Source of the DNA: an uncultured Aggregatibacter sp.
Lineage (GTDB): Bacteria; Pseudomonadota; Gammaproteobacteria; Enterobacterales; Pasteurellaceae
Length of the DNA: 64,000 nt
Assembly (NCBI RefSeq): GCF_901873365.1
Contig: NZ_CABFLM010000104.1
Span: forward strand, 1 to 64,000
Direction of reading: 5' to 3'
Both the position numbers and the translations under genes were made by a program. Below are positions 17,818 to 26,555 of the stretch, piece by piece (positions within the stretch are counted from its first letter, which is position 1; each line of letters begins with the position of its first letter). Under the pieces are notes generated by a model. The model had not been told where the DNA came from. It saw nothing but the letters and a program-made list of their open reading frames with translations, and made no database searches.

Positions 17818-18753
17818 TTATGGATTAACGAATTTTTCGCCTAATTCAATATCTGCACGCAATGTTGGCAGCATCGCGTCTAATGCTTGTTGCTCAAACG
17901 CACTGAGTTTACCAATTGGCAGAATTTCTTCTACGCCTTCTTTACCGAAACGAACCGGTTGAGCAAAGAAGCGAGCATATTTACCATCGCCTTCCACATA
18001 GCTACATTCAACCACCGTTTCGCCTTGTAATCCGCGCACTACCGCATTGGCAAAACGTGCCGCTGCTTGAGCCATGGATAAGGTTGCAGAACCGCCACCG
18101 GCTTTCGCATTCACCACTTCAGTACCGGCATTTTGAATACGTTTGGTTAATGGTTCGATTTCCTCCTCTTTCCATTCCACGTATGGCACTTGAGATAACA
18201 AAGGAAGAATGGTCACGCCGGAGTGTCCGCCAATCACCGGTACGGTTGTACGATAAACGTTTAAGCCTTTTAATTCGGCAACAAAGGTTTCAGAACGAAG
18301 CACGTCTAATGTGGTCACGCCGAATAATTTACGTTTGTCATAAACACCGGCTTTTTTCAAGACTTCCGCGGCAATCGCAACAGTCGTATTTACCGGGTTG
18401 GTAATAATCCCAACACAGGCTTTCGGACAGGTCACAGCGACTTTTTCAATTAAGTTGCGTACGATGCCTGCGTTAATGTTGAATAGATCTGAGCGATCCA
18501 TTCCCGGTTTACGTGCGACGCCGGCAGAAATCAGCACGACATCCGCGCCTTTTAATGCAGGTGTCGGATCTTCACCGGCAAAACCTTCCACTTTAACCGC
18601 GGTCGGAATGTGGCTGACATCCACAGCAACGCCCGGGGTTACCGGTGCAATATCATAAAGTGATAGCTCGGAACCTGCCGGCAACTGTAGTTTTAGCAAT
18701 AATGCTAATGCTTGACCGATACCGCCTGCGGCACCTAAAACGGCAACTTTCAT
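17818..18753 (-). CDS. mdh: malate dehydrogenase
   Basis: NAD-dependent conversion between malate and oxaloacetate, cytoplasmic, 311 residues as in enterobacteria. It has the Rossmann start VAVLGAAGGIGQALALLL, the substrate arginine in GVARKPGMDRSDL (about residue 81), NPVNTTVAIAAE and the catalytic histidine in VIGGHSGVTILP (about 177). The ATG at 18753 is preceded by GAGGAG at 8 bases; the ATG at 18774 would leave a tail foreign to the family. Upstream, TGTGAGCAAATTCAAA at about 18848-18863 is a weak CRP-like site. Monocistronic. Confidence 0.96.
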   Translation of the reverse strand: MKVAVLGAAGGIGQALALLLKLQLPAGSELSLYDIAPVTPGVAVDVSHIPTAVKVEGFAGEDPTPALKGADVVLISAGVARKPGMDRSDLFNINAGIVRNLIEKVAVTCPKACVGIITNPVNTTVAIAAEVLKKAGVYDKRKLFGVTTLDVLRSETFVAELKGLNVYRTTVPVIGGHSGVTILPLLSQVPYVEWKEEEIEPLTKRIQNAGTEVVNAKAGGGSATLSMAQAAARFANAVVRGLQGETVVECSYVEGDGKYARFFAQPVRFGKEGVEEILPIGKLSAFEQQALDAMLPTLRADIELGEKFVNP

Positions 18754-18894
18754 TTCATTCTCCTCATGTCGCAAGAAATGGATAGTTAAAAATTTGTGAG
18801 AATTGTACGCTCCCCTATTTTTAAATTCAAACGGGCAAATGCAAATCTGTGAGCAAATTCAAATTTTTTCTGCGAATACAAAAAGGAAAACCGC

Positions 18895-20232
18895 TTAATA
18901 ACGTTTTTGCTGACTCTGAGCATCCTGTTCCCGCAACCAGTCCAACTTCTCCTTAATCTTAATTTCCATGCCTCTTGTGGTAGGAAAATAAAATTGTGTG
19001 TCTTTAAGTTCTGGTGGGAAATAATTTTCACCGGCGGCGTAGGCGTTGGGTTCATCGTGGGCATAACGGTATTCGGCACCGAAGCCCAAATCTTTCATGA
19101 GATTGGTTGGCGCGTTACGAAGGTGTTCCGGCACATCAAAATCAGCCGATTCCATCGCCAATTTTTTCGCGGCTTTGAAGGCGAGGTAAACCGCATTGCT
19201 TTTCGGTGCAACGGCTAAATACACGATAGCTTGTGCAATGGCGCGTTCACCTTCGGCGGCACCAACACGGGTAAAGCAATCCCAAGCGGCAAGGGCGACT
19301 TGCATTGCGCGCGGGTCAGCATTGCCCACATCTTCCGAAGCAATTGCCAACAAACGGCGTGCCACATAAAGGGGATCACCGCCGGCAGTGATAATGCGGG
19401 CATACCAATAGAGTGCCGCATCCGGTGCGGATCCGCGAATAGATTTATGCAGCGCGGAAATGAAATCATAGAAACGGTCGCCCTGTTTGTCGAAGCGCGC
19501 TTGGCGTTCACCTAAGACTTCCGTGAGTAAAGTGCGGTCTAAAATTTTGCCGTTTTTCGATTCGCCCGCCATGTCCACCATCATTTCCAAACAGTTCAAC
19601 GCAAGGCGTGCATCGCCGTTGACGTATTCTGCTAAAAGCGACAACAAATTCTCCTGCAAATCTAACCGCACTTTGCCCAAGCCATTGTCCGGCTCATCAA
19701 TGGCTTGTTGCAACACGCGCTCAATTTCCTGCGTGGAAAGGGGTTTGAGAATATAAACTCGCGCACGAGAAAGCAACGCATTATTTAATTCAAAGGAAGG
19801 ATTTTCTGTGGTGGCACCAATAAAAATAATAGTGCCATCTTCGATATGAGGCAGAAACGCATCTTGCTGGCTTTTGTTGAAACGATGCACTTCGTCCACA
19901 AACAAAATGGTGCGCAAACCCGCCAATTTATTTTGTTTGGCTTTTTCGATAGCTTCGCGAATTTCTTTAATGCCGCTGGTGACCGCAGAAATTCGCTCCA
20001 CTTCCGCCTGAATGCGTTGCGCGATAATTTCCGCCAACGTGGTCTTGCCGGTGCCTGGCGGCCCCCAGAAAATCATGGAATGAACATAGCCTACCTCAAT
20101 CGCTTTACGCAACGGTTTACCTTCGCCCAACAAATGAGACTGGCCGCAATATTGCGCCAAAGTAGTTGGGCGCATTCTGGCGGCTAAAGGGCGAAAGTCA
20201 TTTCCGTTGAAATCAAAGCTAAAATTAGACAT
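18895..20232 (-). CDS. rarA: replication-associated recombination protein A (AAA+ ATPase)
   Basis: RarA/MgsA acts at stalled replication forks; 445 residues. It has the AAA+ Walker A GPPGTGKTTLAE near residue 55, Walker B LFVDEVHRFNKSQQDAFLP near 108, sensor GATTENPSFELNNALLSRA near 135, and the C-terminal tetramerisation region typical of the WRNIP1/RarA family, such as GEDVGNADP-like SEDVGNADPRA. It lies 12 bases after lolA in the same direction, a linkage known from H. influenzae and E. coli (lolA-rarA). Confidence 0.93.
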   Translation of the reverse strand: MSNFSFDFNGNDFRPLAARMRPTTLAQYCGQSHLLGEGKPLRKAIEVGYVHSMIFWGPPGTGKTTLAEIIAQRIQAEVERISAVTSGIKEIREAIEKAKQNKLAGLRTILFVDEVHRFNKSQQDAFLPHIEDGTIIFIGATTENPSFELNNALLSRARVYILKPLSTQEIERVLQQAIDEPDNGLGKVRLDLQENLLSLLAEYVNGDARLALNCLEMMVDMAGESKNGKILDRTLLTEVLGERQARFDKQGDRFYDFISALHKSIRGSAPDAALYWYARIITAGGDPLYVARRLLAIASEDVGNADPRAMQVALAAWDCFTRVGAAEGERAIAQAIVYLAVAPKSNAVYLAFKAAKKLAMESADFDVPEHLRNAPTNLMKDLGFGAEYRYAHDEPNAYAAGENYFPPELKDTQFYFPTTRGMEIKIKEKLDWLREQDAQSQQKRY

Positions 20233-20244
20233 GGTTCAATTCGC

Positions 20245-20862
20245 TTATTTTTTACGTTGGTCGTCCAATTCTATACCCTTTGGAACGGTGAATTTAAACA
20301 AACTGCCATCTAAATTTTGGTTGGTAATATTGCGCAAAATATATTGATTAGACTGCCCGTCTTTCTCAATAGTACTAAAACCTTTTAATACGCCATTTGG
20401 ATCGATACGAATATCAAATTGCTTGATATTGCTGTTTTTGGCTTTCGGTTTTAACACAAACCTGTCATCTTTTTGTTCCACCGTATATTGCGCCCAATGG
20501 CTTTTGTCATTACTGGTGAGCAACACGAACGGCGTATTATTTACCGCATCTTTTACCCAATTGGCCGTCACTTGTTCCACAAACGGGTCATAAAACCAAA
20601 GGGTTTTCCCATCGGCAATAATTTGGGTTTCTTGCGGTGATTTGGTGTCCATGCGGAACAAATTCGGACGTTTGATTCGTAATTTTCCATTACCTTGTTG
20701 TACGTTGCTGCCGTTTGCCGACATCACCGTTTGAGCAAAATCCGCACTCAATACACTCACTTTATTTAAGCGATTTTGTAACTCAATATCGGCATTTGCC
20801 CACGCCATAGAGGCCATCGCAAAAAGAGAAAGTGCGGTGAGTTTTTGGCGTATTTTTTTCAT
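20245..20862 (-). CDS. lolA: outer-membrane lipoprotein carrier protein
   Basis: Periplasmic chaperone that takes lipoproteins from LolCDE to LolB; 205 residues after the start at 20862 (AAGGA 9 bases upstream; the ATG at 20883 is less likely). A signal peptide ending SMAWA precedes a mature part starting NADIELQNRLNKV. The hydrophobic-cavity strands include GKTLWFYDPFVEQVTANW near residue 90. A USS (20830-20838) lies in the signal-peptide codons. It probably forms an operon with rarA. Confidence 0.93.
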   Translation of the reverse strand: MKKIRQKLTALSLFAMASMAWANADIELQNRLNKVSVLSADFAQTVMSANGSNVQQGNGKLRIKRPNLFRMDTKSPQETQIIADGKTLWFYDPFVEQVTANWVKDAVNNTPFVLLTSNDKSHWAQYTVEQKDDRFVLKPKAKNSNIKQFDIRIDPNGVLKGFSTIEKDGQSNQYILRNITNQNLDGSLFKFTVPKGIELDDQRKK

Positions 20863-21017
20863 AACATAATTCCTTTTTAACACAATGCGTCAGGAAGACG
20901 GAATTACCGCCAACGCAGTTTTACACGTGGCGCATTATAGCCAGAACACCTGACGAAATGCAAAATCAGCAATGCACTTCTTGTGCGTTCACACAGATTC
21001 AGATTGACATAAAACAA

Positions 21018-21058
21018 AAAGTGCGGTCAAAAAACACCATGAATTTTAACCGCACTTT
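21018..21058 (-). terminator. inverted uptake-sequence pair after pfkA
   Basis: AAAGTGCGGT (21018-21027) and ACCGCACTTT (21049-21058) form a stem. On the minus strand it is followed by TTGTTTT, so it ends pfkA transcripts. Confidence 0.82.
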
Positions 21059-21083
21059 GACGTTCTCAAATACGCGATTGAGC

Positions 21084-22049
21084 TTAGTCTAAACGTTTGA
21101 ACATTTTTAACCAATCTGCTTTAAATTCACGGCGCATATTATTGATCGCATCGATAATATCGTGGTGAACCAGCTGTTCATTTTGAATCCCAACGCAATA
21201 GCCGCCTTTACCTTGCAGCAACAAGTCAATCGCATAAACGCCCATGCGGGAGCCGAGGATACGGTCGAAGGCACAAGGCGAACCGCCACGTTGGATATGA
21301 CCTAAAATGGTGGCGCGGGTTTCATGGTGAACGCGTTCTTCAATTTCTTTTGCTAACTCATTCACATCACAAATTAACTCGGTAATCGCAATAATCGCAT
21401 GGCGTTTACCTTTAATGATGCTGCGTTCAATTTGGCGAATCAGTTCTTCGCGGTTAAATTCCACTTCGGAAGCCACGATATATTCACAACCGCCGGCAAT
21501 CCCTGCGGAGATCGTCAAGTCGCTACAGTGGCGCCCCATGATTTCTACGATGGAAATACGTTGGTGGGAACTGGAGGTATCACGTAAACGGTCGATCGCT
21601 TCAACTGCTGTTTCTAAGGCAGTTTGGTAGCCAATCGTATAGTCGGTACCGGCAACGTCGTTATCAATTGTGCCCGGAATCCCAACGCATGGGAAACCGT
21701 GTTCTTCGGTCAGCAGTTTTGCTCCCATATAAGAACCGTCCCCACCGATCACGACTAACGCATCAATCCCATGAGAACGTAAAATATCGGCGCATTTGGC
21801 GCGGACCTCAGGATTTTTAAATTCCGGAAAGCGGGCAGAACCTAAACAGGTACCGCCACGGTTGATGATGTCGGATACGCTATAACGGGTTAATTGCTTA
21901 ATGTTGTTGTGGTATAAGCCATAATAGCCGTCATAGATACCATAAACTTCTAACCCTTCAGACAACCCTGCGCGAACCACTGCGCGAATTGCCGCGTTCA
22001 TGCCCGGTGCGTCTCCACCGCTTGTTAGTACTGCAATTTTTTTGATCAT
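21084..22049 (-). CDS. pfkA: ATP-dependent 6-phosphofructokinase
   Basis: Phosphorylates fructose 6-phosphate at the committed step of glycolysis; 321 residues, the usual bacterial length (E. coli 320). It has the ATP site LTSGGDAPGMNAAIRAV and VIGGDGSYMGA, the catalytic GTIDNDVAGTDYTIG (Asp near 129), and the substrate site IVEIMGRHCSDL. It is a single gene with its own terminator. The upstream gap to fieF is 50 bases, so joint transcription with fieF is possible. Confidence 0.96.
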   Translation of the reverse strand: MIKKIAVLTSGGDAPGMNAAIRAVVRAGLSEGLEVYGIYDGYYGLYHNNIKQLTRYSVSDIINRGGTCLGSARFPEFKNPEVRAKCADILRSHGIDALVVIGGDGSYMGAKLLTEEHGFPCVGIPGTIDNDVAGTDYTIGYQTALETAVEAIDRLRDTSSSHQRISIVEIMGRHCSDLTISAGIAGGCEYIVASEVEFNREELIRQIERSIIKGKRHAIIAITELICDVNELAKEIEERVHHETRATILGHIQRGGSPCAFDRILGSRMGVYAIDLLLQGKGGYCVGIQNEQLVHHDIIDAINNMRREFKADWLKMFKRLD

Positions 22050-22099
22050 GCGTTATTCCTATTAAAATATAAAAGAATGAATATTAAAAACTGTATAAA

Positions 22100-23020
22100 T
22101 TATATCACTTTTTTATCTAACTGCATTTCCTGTTGCACAACAAATGTGGGTTCCGGATGAATCACAATATCACTGCGCGGAAATGTCTTACATAGGCAAC
22201 GTTCCAAATGTTCGGTGATATCATGGGCTTCAATAAAAGACAGTTCATCGGCTAATTCTAAGTGAAATTGAATAAAACGAATGGCGCCGGAACGACGGGT
22301 TCGTAACGCATGAAACCCGAGGATGCGTGGATCTTGGGCGATTTCTTGGTTAAGCACCGCGTTAATTTGTTCAATTTCCTCCGGTGGCAACATTTGATCA
22401 AGCAATAACTGTGTTGAACTAAACAGCATTTTGGCTGCATTTAATAAAATATAAAGGGAGATTAAAATCGCAAAAACTGCATCTGCCCATAAAATACCGT
22501 GCACACTTAAGCCTAAGGAAATCAAAATGGCAAAGTTCATCAGCAAATCTGTTTGATAATGCAACCGATCCGCTTTAATTGCCGGGCTATCTGTTTGTTC
22601 AATTACGCGTCCTTGATACCACACTAATAATAGTGTCGCAAAAATGGAAAATACGGTGACCAACATACCCAGTATTGTATTGTTCAAGGCTTGCGGGGAA
22701 TTAAAACGATGAATGCCTTGTAATAACAAGAAAATCGCCGAACCGGAAATAAACGCACTTTGCACGAGCGAAGCCAGGGATTCCGCCTTGCCATGCCCAA
22801 AAGAGTGATTATGATCCGCAGGCATTAAAGCGAAACGCAAAATCAGCATGTTCATGAACGAAGCCAATAAATCCAACATGGAATCGGTAATAGAGGCGAG
22901 CATACTCACCGAACCGGTTTGCCACCAAGCGATACCTTTCGCGATAATCAAAATCAACGCCGTGATAATGGCAAAATTGGCCGCTTTTTTGACTTGCGCG
23001 GAATATTCTACAGCAGACAT
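22100..23020 (-). CDS. fieF: cation diffusion facilitator (iron/zinc efflux), FieF-like
   Basis: Inner-membrane divalent metal/proton antiporter, 306 residues, with six hydrophobic segments in the first 200 residues and a cytoplasmic C-terminal domain. Metal-site residues are visible in TDSMLDLLASFMN (TM2, about 44-48), in NHSFGHGKAESLA after TM2, and in HYQTDLLMNF (TM5, the HxxxD pair near 153-157). It overlaps by one base with the lipoprotein gene upstream. The family exports Fe2+, Zn2+ or Cd2+; which is used here is not evident. Confidence 0.85.
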   Translation of the reverse strand: MSAVEYSAQVKKAANFAIITALILIIAKGIAWWQTGSVSMLASITDSMLDLLASFMNMLILRFALMPADHNHSFGHGKAESLASLVQSAFISGSAIFLLLQGIHRFNSPQALNNTILGMLVTVFSIFATLLLVWYQGRVIEQTDSPAIKADRLHYQTDLLMNFAILISLGLSVHGILWADAVFAILISLYILLNAAKMLFSSTQLLLDQMLPPEEIEQINAVLNQEIAQDPRILGFHALRTRRSGAIRFIQFHLELADELSFIEAHDITEHLERCLCKTFPRSDIVIHPEPTFVVQQEMQLDKKVI

Positions 23021-23583
23021 TAAGCTTTACACGATAACAGCCAATCGGCTTTCATTAACTGTTTCATTTCTTTTTCCACCACGTATTTTTTCAGGTGGTT
23101 AATAACCCGTTTTCCGTTCATATTCATCATCTTATGATTTTTAGGAATCTTTAATGAATATTGATATTGCACAAAGCCACAAAACGGCAGCTCTTTGCCT
23201 TTCGCCACATCAATTTGCCAATCTTTATTTTCTACAGAAGGCTCATAAATCACATAAGCATAAAGCGTATTATCCTGAGCATAGAGGTGGAAATTTTTTA
23301 TCCCGGTGTTGGTATAAATCCGTTTACGCCAGTCAATACGTTCCTGTAAAGTGCGTTTTTGTTTGTTACGATCTAACAAAATTTCCACCGCACTTTGCCA
23401 ATGCTGTGCGCTTTCGTTCGGTAAGACATAAAAATAACGAACGACCGACTCCAGGTCCTGTTTCGTGGCTAAATGATAGGTTTTCTTGTTGTGCTCTACC
23501 GTTTCAGGCGCATTAAGTTGCGGTGGGCTGACACAGGCCGATAAAAAAAGTGCGGTTAAAATAACAAGTGTTTTTTTCATCAT
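23020..23583 (-). CDS. putative lipoprotein, Pasteurellaceae-type unknown family
   Basis: 187 residues. A type II signal (MMKKTLVILTALFLSAC) with lipobox LSAC puts the lipidated cysteine at about residue 17. The mature part is basic and hydrophilic, with no catalytic motif I recognise; it may belong to the DUF5358 group found in Haemophilus relatives, which I recall only loosely. It sits between yaaA and fieF on the same strand, overlapping fieF by one base and 2 bases from yaaA, so the three look co-transcribed. A USS at 23548-23556 lies in the signal codons and another at 23388. Confidence 0.7.
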   Translation of the reverse strand: MMKKTLVILTALFLSACVSPPQLNAPETVEHNKKTYHLATKQDLESVVRYFYVLPNESAQHWQSAVEILLDRNKQKRTLQERIDWRKRIYTNTGIKNFHLYAQDNTLYAYVIYEPSVENKDWQIDVAKGKELPFCGFVQYQYSLKIPKNHKMMNMNGKRVINHLKKYVVEKEMKQLMKADWLLSCKA

Positions 23584-23585
23584 GT

Positions 23586-24362
23586 TTATTCCGCCAAATC
23601 CCGTTTAAAGACAAATTCTGTTTTTGTAGATGCCACGCTATCAAACCAGTAGCCGCCAAGGTCGAATTCCTTGAGCTGTTCTACGTCGCTAAGGCGATGT
23701 TGAATGAGGTAACGACACATTAAGCCGCGTGCCTTTTTAGCATAGAAGCTAATCACTTTATACTTCCCATTTTTGTTATCTAAGAAGATCGGTTTGATAA
23801 TCTGCGCTTTTAATTGTTGCTCTTGCACCGATTTGTAATATTCATCAGAAGCTAAATTAATTAAAATGCCGCCTTGTTCATCAATTGCTTGTTGTAACAC
23901 CGGAGTGATGACGCCCTGCCAGAACGCATATAAATCCTTGCCTTTCGGGTTAGCGAGTTTTGTTCCCATTTCCAAACGGTATGGCTGGATTAAATCGAGT
24001 GGCGTTAATAAGCCATATAAGCCGGATAAAATACGCAAGTGTTGCTGGGCAAATAACACATCTTCTTCGTTGAGAGATTCAATGTCTAATCCGGTGTAAA
24101 CATCGCCTTTGAACGCATAAACCGCCGCTTTGGCATTCTGTTCGTTATGATTTTGTTGCCATTCGGCAAAACGGGCGGCATTAAGTCCCGCGAGTTTATC
24201 GCTGATTGACATTAATGAGCCAATGTCTGCCGGTGTCAGTTCACGGCAAATATCGATCAGTTGTTGGCTTTGTGTTAAAAAGTGCGGTTGAAAATGCGGG
24301 AGTTTTTTAGGGACTGCGCTTTCAAAATCTAATGTCTTCGCAGGTGAAATAATGGCTAACAT
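23586..24362 (-). CDS. yaaA: peroxide stress protein YaaA
   Basis: DUF328/UPF0246 protein, 258 residues as in E. coli, where it lowers free iron and protects DNA during peroxide stress. Family segments are ISPAKTLDFES at the start, GDVYTGLDIESLNEED near 87, ILSGLYGLLTPLDLIQPYRLEMGT split around 110-130, and YAKKARGLM near 208. The start is ATG at 24362 with AGGA 7 bases upstream; a TTG two codons earlier is not needed. It is followed closely by the lipoprotein and fieF genes, an interesting link to iron handling. Confidence 0.9.
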   Translation of the reverse strand: MLAIISPAKTLDFESAVPKKLPHFQPHFLTQSQQLIDICRELTPADIGSLMSISDKLAGLNAARFAEWQQNHNEQNAKAAVYAFKGDVYTGLDIESLNEEDVLFAQQHLRILSGLYGLLTPLDLIQPYRLEMGTKLANPKGKDLYAFWQGVITPVLQQAIDEQGGILINLASDEYYKSVQEQQLKAQIIKPIFLDNKNGKYKVISFYAKKARGLMCRYLIQHRLSDVEQLKEFDLGGYWFDSVASTKTEFVFKRDLAE

Positions 24363-24393
24363 AAACAATCCTGTAATGGTTCTGATAACAACG

Positions 24394-25065
24394 CTAAAGC
24401 GCGCTTAATTGCCAATTAATCGGGGCAATACCCTGTTGTTGTAAATAGGCGTTGGTTTTCGAAAAATGGCAGCAGCCGAAAAAGCCACGATGGGCAGATA
24501 GCGGCGACGGATGCACTGCGGTTAAAACACAATGTTTTTGGCGATCAATGAATTGCCCTTTTTTCTGTGCCGGGCTACCCCATAATAGAAAAACCAGATT
24601 TTCGCGATGTTGATTCAAGGCTTCAATCACTTTATCGGTGAAAATTTCCCAGCCCCAATTAGCGTGGGAATGGGCTAAACCCTGTTCTACGGTTAAAACC
24701 GAGTTAAGCAATAACACGCCTTGCTGTGCCCATTCCACTAAATAACCGTGATTCGGCATCTGAAAGCCCTCAATGTCATCGGACAATTCTTTATACATAT
24801 TTAACAAGGACGGTGGCGGTTTGATACCGGGTTTAACGGAGAAAGACAAGCCATGCGCCTGATTTGGCCCGTGGTAAGGATCTTGCCCTAAAATCACCAC
24901 TTTGACTTGATCAAATTCGGTTAACTTGAACGCGTTAAACACATCATGCGCCGGCGGATAAATGATTTTACCGGCCTCCCGTTCTGCGTGAACTCGCTGC
25001 AAAACGTGCTGGAAATAAGGCTGTTGTTTTTCTTGTCCAATCACATCTGTCCAGGTTTTCATCAT
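24394..25065 (-). CDS. ung: uracil-DNA glycosylase
   Basis: Family 1 UDG that removes uracil from DNA; 223 residues. The water-activating motif GQDPYHG (Asp62), LLLNSVLTV near 120, VFLLWGSPAQ near 158 and the histidine loop HPSPLSAHRGFFGC near 185 are all present. It is divergent from grcA with a 282-base regulatory gap, and 31 bases upstream of yaaA in the same direction. Confidence 0.96.
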   Translation of the reverse strand: MMKTWTDVIGQEKQQPYFQHVLQRVHAEREAGKIIYPPAHDVFNAFKLTEFDQVKVVILGQDPYHGPNQAHGLSFSVKPGIKPPPSLLNMYKELSDDIEGFQMPNHGYLVEWAQQGVLLLNSVLTVEQGLAHSHANWGWEIFTDKVIEALNQHRENLVFLLWGSPAQKKGQFIDRQKHCVLTAVHPSPLSAHRGFFGCCHFSKTNAYLQQQGIAPINWQLSAL

Positions 25066-25208
25066 GGGGTTCCAATCAATTTTGAATGACGGAAATTATA
25101 AAGAACCTAAGGCAAAATTCATAGCCATAAGTTGCCTTTCTTAGTTTCTAAAATGTAAGAAAAATATCTCAATGCTGTGAAATGTTAGAGAAAAATGACG
25201 CAATATTC

Positions 25209-25222
25209 TTGATTAAAATCAA
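25209..25222. promoter_or_regulatory. perfect FNR box upstream of grcA
   Basis: TTGATTAAAATCAA matches TTGAT-N4-ATCAA exactly. It lies 126 bases before the grcA start codon, whose E. coli homologue yfiD is induced by FNR. This predicts anaerobic induction. Confidence 0.85.
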
Positions 25223-25347
25223 ATACCTCAAAATAATTAAAAAAAGACTTTGGTTCTACATCAAATTTATTTGAAACTTTCAAAAGTTTTGATAGAATCC
25301 GCTCAGTTCAATTAATATACAGAAAAGCCAAACTTAGGAGGCATTTT

Positions 25348-25731
25348 ATGATTAAAGGTATCCAAATTACCCACGCTGCTAACGACAATCTTTTAAACTC
25401 TTTCTGGTTGTTAGATAGCGAAAAAGGTGAAGCCCGTTGTTTATGTGCAAAAGGTGATTACGCGGAAGATCAAATCGTTGCCGTAAGCGAATTAGGTCAA
25501 ATCGAATACCGCGAATTACCGGTAAACGTCGCACCAACTGTGAAAGTAGAAGGCGGTCAACACTTAAACGTGAACGTATTACGTCGTGAAACATTAGAAG
25601 ATGCGGTAAAACACCCTGAAAAATATCCGCAATTAACTATCCGTGTTTCCGGTTACGCAGTACGTTTCAACTCGTTAACCCCTGAACAACAACGCGATGT
25701 TATTACCCGTACTTTCACTGAAAGTTTATAA
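25348..25731 (+). CDS. grcA: autonomous glycyl radical cofactor
   Basis: YfiD-type spare part that replaces the C-terminal glycyl-radical region of pyruvate formate-lyase after oxygen damage; 127 residues. The radical glycine is Gly102 in TIRVSGYAVRFNSL. A strong ribosome binding site TAGGAGG precedes the ATG. Codon use is that of a highly expressed gene, and a perfect terminator follows directly. The upstream FNR box fits its anaerobic role, alongside formate dehydrogenase elsewhere in the window. Confidence 0.95.
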   Translation: MIKGIQITHAANDNLLNSFWLLDSEKGEARCLCAKGDYAEDQIVAVSELGQIEYRELPVNVAPTVKVEGGQHLNVNVLRRETLEDAVKHPEKYPQLTIRVSGYAVRFNSLTPEQQRDVITRTFTESL

Positions 25732-25744
25732 TTTCATGTTGAGT

Positions 25745-25779
25745 AAAAAGAACCCCCGATAAATTCGGGGGTTCTTTTT
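25745..25779 (+). terminator. strong terminator of grcA
   Basis: AAAAAGAACCCCCGA and TCGGGGGTTCTTTTT form a 15-bp stem with a T tract, 14 bases after the grcA stop. Confidence 0.92.
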
Positions 25780-25810
25780 ACTTTCTTCCCCCATGTTTTC
25801 CGATCATTCA

Positions 25811-26140
25811 ATATGACCACTTGGGCAGTGAAAATAAACGGAAAATATAGGGTGCTGTCGGAAACGAAACTTACGTTTAATCCGTGGGTAATAAATTACC
25901 CATGGTTAGGCATAGTTGCTCACTTTTGGGGAACTTGCAGTTTGTAAAATAATTATAGATATGAAACCTTATGTTTAAGAAAAATCAATAGCGTTAAACC
26001 ATGATGCATTTTCTATTCCTGAAGATGATCTATTAGTTACTGGCGCACTTGTTGGCTAGTATGCCATAATTATGCCGCCCCCCACAAACCGAAGACACAA
26101 AACAGGTGTGAACGTGTTAAATTTCCATCGCTCTTTTTAA
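25811..26140 (+). other. degenerate intergenic sequence, possible gene debris
   Basis: No intact gene is visible between grcA's terminator and the monooxygenase remnant. One 44-codon frame runs from ATG 25811 to TAA 25943 with no recognisable family. A second stretch at about 25984-26058 reads SIALNHDAFSIPEDDLLVTG in one frame and is interrupted by stops; its pattern slightly recalls the C-terminal end of YtcJ-type amidohydrolases. A palindrome GGGTAATAAATTACCC lies at 25885-25900. These assignments are guesses; the region reads as decayed DNA. Confidence 0.3.
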
Positions 26141-26142
26141 CC

Positions 26143-26455
26143 CTTGAATTTACAATCCAAGTGCAACAAACGAATGAAACCCGTCCCAATTTGGTCATTG
26201 TGAACGTGAAGCCGTCGGAAAATGAGAAATTTAAAGCCATGGTGTTGCCGGAAATGACGCAATCCCTGAAAGTGGAGCCGGGTGTGTCGGCGATGTATGT
26301 CGCTACAGTGAAAGAACAACCGAGTCATTGGGTGTTCTTTGAAATCTACGCCAACGATGAGACTTATACGGCACACCGATGAGATGTTGCAGGATAAGCA
26401 AAGTATCGAAATCCGTCCGACCTATTTGGACTACAAAGGCAGCTTGGTTTTTTAA
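26143..26455 (+). pseudogene. antibiotic-biosynthesis-monooxygenase-like (ABM) gene, frameshifted
   Basis: From about 26143 the frame reads TRPNLVIVNVKPSENEKFK and later VEPGVSAMYVATVKEQPSHW and VFFEIYANDETYTAHR, the pattern of small ABM-domain (YgiN-like) proteins. It stops at 26380-26382. After a frame change near the TAHR codons (about 26375-26380) it continues as DEMLQDKQSIEIRPTYLDYK to a TAA at 26453. There is no good start codon or ribosome binding site (only TTG/GTG), so the 5' end is also lost. It is read as a broken gene for a heme- or quinol-linked monooxygenase-type protein. Confidence 0.6.
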
Positions 26456-26487
26456 TGCAAGTGGCAGATAAGCTTGCACAAACGTAA

Positions 26488-26528
26488 AAAGTGCGGTCGA
26501 AATTCATGGTGTTTTTCGACCGCACTTT
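26488..26528. terminator. inverted uptake-sequence pair after hchA
   Basis: AAAGTGCGGTCGAAA (26488-26502) pairs over 15 bp with TTTCGACCGCACTTT (26514-26528), with T-rich flanks on the minus strand. It ends hchA and isolates it from the pseudogene. Confidence 0.82.
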
Positions 26529-26555
26529 ATGTTATTTCAAGAAGGAGAAGGGCGA

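Noticed and set aside
18848..18863. CRP site before mdh (TGTGAGCAAATTCAAA)
   Set aside because: The second half has mismatches and the position relative to a promoter is unclear; only mentioned in the gene entry.
25885..25900. Palindrome GGGTAATAAATTACCC as a regulator operator
   Set aside because: It lies in decayed intergenic DNA far from any intact start, with no matching gene to control.
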